Part shown: positions 7,833-15,300 of the stretch, piece after piece
How the letters are laid out: every line of letters begins with the position of its first letter
How positions within the stretch are numbered: position 1 is the first letter of the stretch
From: Komagataeibacter sp. FXV3
GTDB taxonomy: Bacteria; Pseudomonadota; Alphaproteobacteria; Acetobacterales; Acetobacteraceae
Assembly (NCBI RefSeq): GCF_015155755.1
Contig: NZ_VWPI01000167.1
Coordinates: 35,412-99,411 of the forward strand
DNA length: 64,000 nucleotides
Reading direction: 5' to 3'
Position numbers and translations under genes: made by a program
The notes under the pieces: generated by a model
Told to the model about the DNA's origin: nothing
Databases searched by the model: none
Seen by the model: only the letters and a program-made list of their open reading frames with translations

Positions 7833-8141
7833 TTATTCATCTTCATCGTCATCAAAGAAACGAAGCGCGGCATCGACCGGACCGTCCGCATCAAACAGGA
7901 CGTAATCACAGTCGTGATTCCGGGCCAGGGCGAGAATGGCCCGCAGTGACCGCGACCCCGGCCAATCATGGGAGTATGGATCCAGCGGGACATGGACAAA
8001 CCATCCGTGCGGGCCGGACAGGCAGGTGAGCCCAAAGGAACCACCTGACCTTGCATATCTCTCAAGGTGTCCACGGTCCGACAGGGGGAGGTGGCCGGTG
8101 CTCAGGTCGAGGAATTTCCGGATCTGGAAAGGCGCTAACAT
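7833..8141 (-). CDS. DUF5983-like protein, 102 aa
   Basis: A short acidic-tailed protein (ends FFDDDEDE). The segment ILALARNHDCDYVLFDADGPVD is what I associate with the DUF5983 family, small proteins of unknown role on alphaproteobacterial plasmids. The ATG at 8141 has GGGAG eight bases upstream; the long frame above it overlaps the PAPS-like gene and is rejected. It follows that gene by about 30 bases and is closed by a strong terminator, so the two form one transcript. Confidence 0.7.
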   Translation of the reverse strand: MLAPFQIRKFLDLSTGHLPLSDRGHLERYARSGGSFGLTCLSGPHGWFVHVPLDPYSHDWPGSRSLRAILALARNHDCDYVLFDADGPVDAALRFFDDDEDE

Positions 8142-8172
8142 CGGGTTTCTCCCTGCTGGAGGATGAGGCGGG

Positions 8173-9198
8173 TCAGACCGGCCCGACGCTGTCGCCAAAT
8201 GCGCCAGCGGGCATGACCCATTGTTCGGGGGATGTGAGGACACGGCCACGCCAGCGGTGGTAGAGCGCGCGGCGCACCAGACCCGGGTACCGGCGCACGG
8301 GGCCGTAGACCGTGCCGCCACTGGCCAGCGTGCCAAGGTCCCGGTCGCGTCGGATGGTGCAGCCAAATGCGCGTTCCCACTCACACAGCCGGGCGAACCG
8401 ATCCGGGTCCATGTGACGCAGCGTTGCAGCCTGATCAGCAGACATGAATACACATGCCAGGCAGGACAGACGGCCAAACCCGAGCTGATAGGGAAGCGGC
8501 GGAATCACGCCATGCCGACGCAGGATCTGCCAGACAGCCGCTTCACTCCAGGCATGTACCGGCCGCCAGTGATCGATATGCCGTCGGGCCCGACCATCAC
8601 GACAGTCTGCCCGATGCCGCTCAAAGACAGCGTAACGGGCACGGTTCGCGGATTCCGCCGTGCGTTCTCCGGTTACAAACAGGGTCCGGGCATGACTGAA
8701 GCGCGCCTGGTTCCGCAGGGCGCCATCCGCAACCATGATCTTGGCGTATGGGGAACACCAGCGGACCGACAGGTTCGCCGAAACCTGCGGGAAGCGGCGT
8801 CGTGTATTGGGCGGTCCCTTGCCACCGACAGTGACCCGCCCTGTCGGCGTATCGAACCAGACCGGTGCGGTCGGTGTATTCTCGCGCAGCATTTCCCGCA
8901 CGATCCCACCCTGGCGGGCGGAGAAATACAGCCTGACGCCAAGGGCTGCAGCCAGATGCCGCCCGTAATCGGGCACATGCGGCCAGTCAAAAACGTCCCC
9001 GTCATCGTCCACAAGATGGTGCCACCACTCGATGCGCTGCGGCGTCACGCCCTTTTCGAGCAGGTGCAGCGTACTGGCGAGGGAATCCTTGCCAAAGGAA
9101 CAGGCGATGATGACGTGATCATAACGCGCCAGATCAGGTATCTCTCCGGACTCCGGCACGATAGTTCCCTGGCGGGATGACAGGCTTGCGGTCACCAT
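8173..9198 (-). CDS. PAPS-reductase-like ATP-pyrophosphatase family protein
   Basis: A 341-residue member of the PAPS reductase / adenine nucleotide alpha-hydrolase superfamily. The PP-loop SFGKDS appears near residue 35. A later SCLACVF gives a Cys pair that could bind a cluster or zinc, and there is a second basic region rich in Arg. Plasmid and phage copies of this family are not sulfate assimilation enzymes; relatives include DndC-type DNA-sulfur proteins and phage accessory proteins. Of two in-frame ATGs, the one at 9198 is chosen because AAGGAG is seven bases upstream. No dnd or ssp partners are nearby. The gene follows a structured palindromic element. Confidence 0.8.
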   Translation of the reverse strand: MVTASLSSRQGTIVPESGEIPDLARYDHVIIACSFGKDSLASTLHLLEKGVTPQRIEWWHHLVDDDGDVFDWPHVPDYGRHLAAALGVRLYFSARQGGIVREMLRENTPTAPVWFDTPTGRVTVGGKGPPNTRRRFPQVSANLSVRWCSPYAKIMVADGALRNQARFSHARTLFVTGERTAESANRARYAVFERHRADCRDGRARRHIDHWRPVHAWSEAAVWQILRRHGVIPPLPYQLGFGRLSCLACVFMSADQAATLRHMDPDRFARLCEWERAFGCTIRRDRDLGTLASGGTVYGPVRRYPGLVRRALYHRWRGRVLTSPEQWVMPAGAFGDSVGPV

Positions 9199-9237
9199 GG
9201 ACATTCTCCTTGTCTGAATGTCCTCTGGCGGTCCGAC

Positions 9238-9325
9238 GGGATATCGCGGGTCAAACGCGGCGCGTGCGCCGGCATCGCAGGCCCGCGGAGCGGGACAAGA
9301 GCCACCGTTTGAGGCGCGATGTCCC
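9238..9325. repeat. structured palindromic element before the PAPS-like gene
   Basis: Outer arms 9238-9257 and 9306-9325 are inverted repeats, with 16 of 20 positions matching. Inside are two short perfect hairpins, GGCGC-GT-GCGCC and CCCGC-GGA-GCGGG. It starts 40 bases upstream of the gene start and, like elements A-C, lies between a T/A-rich stretch (9330-9362) and a coding region. Confidence 0.7.
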
Positions 9326-9361
9326 TTCGGGCATATTTTTTCCTGTTTCTTCCTGCTTTTC

Positions 9362-9775
9362 CTATGCGTCCGCGTTCAGGTATTCGTGCAGATACCGGCG
9401 CAGCACCATGCAGGCTGCATGGGTGTCCCGCTCACCATCATCCGCAAGGACACGATCCATCACCCTGGCGAGAACGGCGGCTGCCTCTCGGCCCGGGCTG
9501 AAAACAAGGGAAAACCCAAACTGTCCCTGCAGCACGCCGGTTCCCGCATCGTGGACCATGGCCACGATCTCGCCATGGACGACTTCCTCGACCTCAAGGT
9601 CCACTTCCTGACCGTCAGGCAGAATGGTGGTCCGGATCCCGTCAGAGTCCACACTGTCGGGGACGGCATTGAGGACGATCCGCGCAGCCGCCTCGGCGTC
9701 CGTCGCCGTGACCCTGAAATCGCCGGCATCGGCTTCAAATAGGCGCTCAACCAGCGTGACACGAAAATCAGGCAT
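9362..9775 (-). CDS. hypothetical acidic protein, 137 aa
   Basis: Not recognised. A strongly acidic, soluble protein (VPDSVDSDGIRTTILPDGQEVDLEVEEVVHGEI). The first ~60 residues resemble small plasmid proteins that handle position-specific residues (FRVTLVERLFEADAGDFRVTATDAEAA), a layout seen in short DpnD/PcfM-like accessory proteins; that link is tentative. It overlaps the gene before it by eight bases. Confidence 0.6.
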   Translation of the reverse strand: MPDFRVTLVERLFEADAGDFRVTATDAEAAARIVLNAVPDSVDSDGIRTTILPDGQEVDLEVEEVVHGEIVAMVHDAGTGVLQGQFGFSLVFSPGREAAAVLARVMDRVLADDGERDTHAACMVLRRYLHEYLNADA

Positions 9776-10106
9776 TGCCGTCCTCCCTTACCAGGACAAA
9801 TTCGCTCAGTGTCTTGGCTTCGCGCCATGGGCAGTGCCACACCATCACGTCCTTTCCGCAGATTTCGGCGACAGAGCCACGCTCTCTCAGCCGGGCCAGT
9901 TCGTCCGACGTGACTCTGGGAACCGCCGTGAAAGCGGAAAATTCGACTACTGCCGCCTCCACGCTCTTATAGGGTCCCCGCCATCGGCGGGCCGCTGGCG
10001 GGTAGATTTCAGGCGTCCGGATCAAAACCCCACCATCCGGGTGGAAGCCCAGTTCAACCACATACCTGCCGATCAGACGCTTTTCCGTCATGTATTCATG
10101 GGTCAT
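9768..10106 (-). CDS. hypothetical protein, 112 aa
   Basis: Not recognised. A soluble protein with the stretch RYVVELGFHPDGGVLIRTPEIYPPAARRWRG broken over residues 13-43. A GTG directly ahead of the ATG would add one residue; the ATG at 10106 has GGAG seven bases upstream and is chosen. Its stop overlaps the next gene by eight bases, so the two are probably coupled. It follows a strong hairpin (10216-10264) beyond the ParB-like gene. Confidence 0.6.
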   Translation of the reverse strand: MTHEYMTEKRLIGRYVVELGFHPDGGVLIRTPEIYPPAARRWRGPYKSVEAAVVEFSAFTAVPRVTSDELARLRERGSVAEICGKDVMVWHCPWREAKTLSEFVLVREDGNA

Positions 10107-10215
10107 CACGGTTCTCCTTCGCCGACGCAGGTGAACGCGTAACCTGACGTTCCGGATAAGCCCGGTTGGGGCGCATCGCAGAATTTCCCGGTCGACGTCC
10201 TGCCAGAGGCCGTTG

Positions 10216-10264
10216 CTGGCTCACCGCCCGACGTCACCACTAGGGGCGACGGGCCGTGAGCCAG
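10216..10264 (-). terminator. strong hairpin past the ParB-like gene
   Basis: Arms 10216-10232 and 10248-10264 pair over 17 positions with one clear mismatch, around a 15-base loop, 26 bases past the ParB-like stop. No long T-run follows. It could be a Rho-dependent end, or another leader hairpin ahead of the gene at 10106. Confidence 0.55.
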
Positions 10265-10289
10265 AGCCGTACGACGGCAACAGCCTCGC

Positions 10290-12215
10290 TCAGCTGAAGC
10301 CTACAAACTCAACATGCGTCCTGAGGAATTCTTCAGGTGTCTGCGATGGCGGAGCCAGACTTTCGGCCCTGCCGTGCGGCACCTCATCCCCCTGATCTGC
10401 CGCCAGGTCTGTGGGCGTGTCAGTCACTTCATCGAGCTCAACGCCCGTCGCAGCAGGATCATCGGTTCCCGGGCCACCAGTCCGCGCACCGGCATCCGCG
10501 TCGTCTTCCAACTCGGTCTCGTCGTCATGCGCCAGGTCCCCATCATCGTCATCCGCTCCGGATGGCGGGGCGAGCGCTTCCGCGAAAGTGGCGTTCAGCG
10601 CTGCGACATCGACCTGGAAACGCGCTGCAGGATGCACCCAGATCCCCTGCCCGACATGGTCCATCAGGACGCGGCGCATTTCCTTGCCGGTATTGCGCGG
10701 CAGGATGCCTTCCGCCTTTATGGCCTTCGTGATGCCGGACTTGCTGAGCGTTTTCAGGAAATCGTCATCCGCCATGGCAGGCAGATGGTCGTCCGCTTTC
10801 ACGATATGGCCGACCAGGACACCCCAGTCGCCGCTATTCGTCGCGTTCTTTTCGCAGGACAGCACGGCTTTGAGCACGTCGACAGCAGCGCCACGCAGGA
10901 CCGCCTCGTCCAGAGCCATCTCGCCATCCTGGAACAGTCCGGCGGCAGCCACGAGCCGGCGTGACGGACGGCGCTGCGGGTAGTGCGCGTTGGAATCCCC
11001 ATCCACCCGGACGTTCTGCGCGTTGAGGGCCGCGATCATCAGTCCGAGCAGGATCCATGGATCGGCAGAGCCCCGCATGCCATCCAATGCGGCATGCAGC
11101 GCCTGGGTGCGGAAACTGCCGATCATGTCAAAACCACGCCCCGAGATATCGGGCCGTTCCCGTGGCCCTTCGGGCAGGGCTTCAATGACGGCGGACGGCG
11201 TCACGCGGCCTGCCGCCTCGCTGCCCGGCAGGACGCACCAGCCCTCGCGAACCTTCAGGCGATGATCGAGCCAGAAGAATTTCGTGGCGCCCTCGCGCTG
11301 CCAGTAGATCCGGACCATACCGGGTTCGAAGACCGGCTCGCCGTTCTCGTCGCTCTGGAGGATCAATGCGTCTTCAGGCGTGTTCTGACCCAGCCACTGA
11401 CGCTGCGCCTTCTCATAGGCGAAACCGTCATCGGTATAACGGCCGTCCTTCCCGGCTTCACCGAACAGATCTTCCTGCCAGGCGATCCGGCAGCTTTTTG
11501 CAATGGCGTCATCAAACGAGGCCTCGATTGCATAAAAACGATCCTGCCGCAGGGCTGACGCAATCCGGTCCCAATCGGGGATGGCAGCACCGGGTTCCCA
11601 GTTTCCGTCGGGCAGTTGCGCGCCCTCATCTTCGCAGGGTTCGACATCCTCGGGCGGCGCCGCGCCAACCGGAAACCCGAAATGGCCCCAGACCTGTTCC
11701 TGCAGCGCGGTTGACGCAAGGGCGATGCTCGCCAGTTCACGATTGCCGGGACCCTTGCCCGCCTCGATCCACGCCAGAATCTCGGGCAGGATGGCAGACA
11801 GGCGACCGATCTGCTTCAGCTGCACCGGTGTGAGCATCAGCGCCTTGCAGATCGCGGTGTCATTCCACTTTTTTTCCTCCCGGAGCCTGGCGACAACCCG
11901 CCACTGTTCAACCTGGGTCATGGGCTGACGGATCATGTTCTCCGACGCGGCACGCATCCGGTCCAGTTCCGCATCGTCGCCTGCCACCGTCACCTGAATG
12001 GTTTTCAGGCCGGCCTTGACCGCGGCACGCCGGCGGCGATGCCCCGCAACGATCATCAGGCCGTCAGGAGTTTCGCGGACCAGAGGCGGGTGGATGATCC
12101 CGACGGCCTTGACGTTCAGCGCCAGCTGGCGCTCTTCCGCCTCGTTGGGCGCGGATTTCCGCGGGTTTTCGGGGTTGTCGAGCAGGGTTTTCGGATCGAC
12201 TTCGCGCAGTTCCAT
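10290..12215 (-). CDS. large ParB/RepB/Spo0J-family protein, 641 aa
   Basis: The N-terminal ~110 residues are a ParB N domain: PKTLLDNPENPRKS, then GIIHPPLVR, then the CTP-binding motif GHRRRRAAVKAGL. A helix-turn-helix region follows (ICKALMLTPVQLKQIGRLS). The long remainder is unlike chromosomal ParB (about 300 residues). It includes a C-terminal, very acidic linker (DDDDGDLAHDDETELEDDAD) and ends in hydrophobic-aromatic residues. ParB proteins load on DNA as CTP-dependent clamps in partition; oversized plasmid relatives are often found with DarB-like genes. It has no parA beside it; the only ParA gene is 6 kb away on the other strand. Confidence 0.88.
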   Translation of the reverse strand: MELREVDPKTLLDNPENPRKSAPNEAEERQLALNVKAVGIIHPPLVRETPDGLMIVAGHRRRRAAVKAGLKTIQVTVAGDDAELDRMRAASENMIRQPMTQVEQWRVVARLREEKKWNDTAICKALMLTPVQLKQIGRLSAILPEILAWIEAGKGPGNRELASIALASTALQEQVWGHFGFPVGAAPPEDVEPCEDEGAQLPDGNWEPGAAIPDWDRIASALRQDRFYAIEASFDDAIAKSCRIAWQEDLFGEAGKDGRYTDDGFAYEKAQRQWLGQNTPEDALILQSDENGEPVFEPGMVRIYWQREGATKFFWLDHRLKVREGWCVLPGSEAAGRVTPSAVIEALPEGPRERPDISGRGFDMIGSFRTQALHAALDGMRGSADPWILLGLMIAALNAQNVRVDGDSNAHYPQRRPSRRLVAAAGLFQDGEMALDEAVLRGAAVDVLKAVLSCEKNATNSGDWGVLVGHIVKADDHLPAMADDDFLKTLSKSGITKAIKAEGILPRNTGKEMRRVLMDHVGQGIWVHPAARFQVDVAALNATFAEALAPPSGADDDDGDLAHDDETELEDDADAGARTGGPGTDDPAATGVELDEVTDTPTDLAADQGDEVPHGRAESLAPPSQTPEEFLRTHVEFVGFS

Positions 12216-12280
12216 GGTTCTTACTCCGTGTTCTCAGGACGCCTTTCCTGATGCACTCCGGCGGCCAGCACCGGGCTGGC

Positions 12281-12371
12281 GGGGCAAGGGCGCCGCGCAG
12301 CGGCGGCACCGGACCCGCGCGCAGGCGGCGCAGACGCCGAGCACGGGGAGGCGCCACCCCTTGCGGCGCCT
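12281..12371. repeat. structured intergenic element, copy B
   Basis: Second copy of the element described at 7033. GCAAGGGCGCC near 12284-12294 faces GGCGCC-A-CCCCTTGC near 12350-12364, forming a long closing stem. Internal hairpins are GCCGC-GCA-GCGGC and CGGCG-CAGA-CGCCG. It fills the gap between the DarB-like stop and the ParB-like start, about 65 bases before that start. Confidence 0.8.
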
Positions 12372-12392
12372 GACCGGAGATGGCAGCCCTTC

Positions 12393-15300
12393 TCAGGCTG
12401 CCGCCTCTTTTTCCTTCTCCCTGTCCTCGGTGTCGTGATGCACCGGGTCTTCATCGGTCGCGGTCGCCGCCAGATCGTCTTCCAACGCTTTCAGCTCAGC
12501 GCGCTTTTCATCAAGCATCGCCTGTTCCGCGAACGGCAGGCCCAGACGGGCCCGGTAGGATGGCAGGCGACGCTGCGCTTCCTCCCGCATCCGGATTGCG
12601 TCACGGAGCGCGTCATCGATCCGAAGCAGCGCATGCTCGAGACGGGACGTCAGCCCAAGGCCCTTCGTGTCGTCCTCGACGGCGATCTCAATGCGACCCG
12701 AGCGCGCTTCCACAAACAGCGTCACGTCGACCGCGCGCTTTTCGTAGTACACGCGACGGCCAGGCCCAGCTTCGCACATGACGGCGAACCCACCGATGCG
12801 TCCGAGGTTCCAGACCCCTGCCTCGCCGTTCTTCGCCGCCAGGCGGACCTGGGACAGGAGCCATGACCCGGCCTTCTCGCGCTCGGTGAGGTCACCCTTG
12901 TCCCGACGCAGTACGAACGCATCCCCCTTCGTGGGCTGACGGCTGGCAATATCCGCCTCGATAAGCGGGATCTGGCGCTCCGCGCCCGTAATCTCACGCT
13001 CGGCCCGGTCGATGGCACGTTTTACGGCGAACTGGTCGTCATAATGGGCGGCCGCCAGTCTCTCGAGCCGCGCAAGATCGGCCTCCAGCCCGGCTTTGTG
13101 CATCAGCCGGGCATCGCCTGAGGCAAGCGCCTTGGCCATGGCGAACTGGTTTCCCCCTTCCCCGCCAATGTCCTCAATCCGGCGGATGGAACGGTCACCT
13201 GACATCGCAAGGCCAATAAAGCGCTGCTTGCGCTCGAGGAGCTGCCAGTTGGTCGCGTCAACGGAACCCTGCTGGGCGTAGGCGTAGAGTTCGATTTCCG
13301 CGTGCTGGTTGCCCTGCCGCTCGATGCGTCCCTCGCGCTGGATGATGTCGGAGACCAGCCACGGCACGTCGAGATGGTGCAGGGCCTTGAGGCGCTCCTG
13401 GGCGTTGACGCCGGTGCCCATGGTCGCCGTCGAGCCGATCAGGATCCGCTTGCGGCCGGCATTGAGATCACCGAACAGCTTCTGCTTCGCCGCACTCTTC
13501 CTGTAGTGCTGCATGAACGCGATTTCCGCGCGCGGCACGCCCAGGCGGATCAGTTCATCGCGGATCCACGTATAGGCGGAAAAACCGCGTGTCTCCATCG
13601 CGCTCTCGGTGCCCAGATCCGAAAAGATCATCTGCACCGCTCCCGGCAGGTCGTACGGCCGACCGGTTTCAGGATCGCTGTAACGGCTTTCCGATGTCTC
13701 CTGCCAGATCCGGAACACGTTCCCGATCATCAGGTTCAGCTTCGACGTGTCATCATTCGCGGCAAGAGGAGCGACGAAACGCAGGTCGATCGCGGCATGA
13801 CGGGCATCCGTGATGACGGACAGGAGGATGTCATCGCCCTTCTGGGGACGCCCCTGGCGTGCTTCGATAGCCTTGATGCGGGCCGCCAGCGTCTTCTGGT
13901 AGGCCCTGAAGTTATCGTTTGTCGGCGCGACAATAATCTCGCGACGTCCGCCCCGGATTGCTGGCAGCGTCACGTACTGGCGCAGGTCATCGTGCTGCAC
14001 GACATCCGCGAAGTCGCGATACATCGCCATGAGGTCGGCGACGTTGACGAACTCGGTGAAGCGCGTGACCGGCTTGTAAAGCCCGCTTGGCTGCAATTCC
14101 AGTTCGGTACGGGTTTCGCCGAAATTGGCTGCCCAGGCATCGAATTCATGCAGGTAGCGCTTCTGCAGCGCCTCAAGATCCATATAGCGGCTGACCGTCC
14201 ACATCTCGGCCAAAGTATTGGTGATGGGGGAGCCGGACGCCATGATCAGCGGACGTTCCGGATTTTTTGCCGCCAGGTAGCGCGTCTTTACGAAGAGATC
14301 CCATGCCCGCTGCGAGCCGTTCGGATCGACCCCCTTGAGGTCGGACTGGTTGGTTGCAAAACTCAGCTTCCGGAACTGCTGCGCTTCATCGACGAGGATC
14401 TGGTCGATGCCGATCTCTCCCAGATGCACGAGATCGTCCTTGCGAGCGGAAAGGCCTTCCAGCTTCGCCTGCATCTTCTCCTTCATGCTCTCGACCCGCT
14501 TGCGCGACAGACGGTCTGACGCGTCGACGCTTTCGAGCACTTCCTCGTAAGACGCGATCTGCGCCTCGATCATCTGGCGCTCGAAATCCCCCTCCACCGG
14601 GATGAACCTGAATGCGTCATGCGTGATGATGATCGCATCCCAGTTTCCGGTCGCGGCCCGGGCGAGGAACCGCTGGCGCTTTGCCTTCACGAAGTTCGTT
14701 TCGTCGGCGACGAGGATCCGCGCGGTCGGGTAGAGCATGAGGAATTCGCGGGCCATCTGGGCGAGGCAGTGACCGGGGACGGCGATCATCGCCTTGCTGA
14801 CCAGGCCAAGCCGCTTCTGCTCCATGACGGCCGCAACCATCGAGAAGGTCTTTCCGGAGCCGACCGCGTGCGCGATATACGTGCCGCCCGCGGCGATGAT
14901 CCGCCAGATGACCCGTTTCTGGTGCGGGCGCAGGCTGATCGTGGTGCTTGCACCGGGCAGGCGCAGATGGGAGCCATCAAACGCGCGAGCCACGAGGTTG
15001 TTGTAGGTGTCGTTATACAGCCGGACCAGCCTCTCGGCCCGATCGCCATCCTGCCAGACCCATGTCTCGAACGCACGCTTGATCGCCGCCAGTTTTTCCT
15101 TTGCGGCTTCCGTCTCCTGTGTGTTCAGTTCGCGGTGCTCATTGCCATCGCCATCACGCCAGACATCCCATATTTTTGGCGATGCCTGCGTCAGGGCATC
15201 TTCCAGCAGTTCGCCGGCATGTCGCCGTTCCGTTCCCCAGACTGACGTCGCCTCGGCCTTGCCCATGAACGCCCGTTTCTCCACGGTCCAGCAGGCGACC

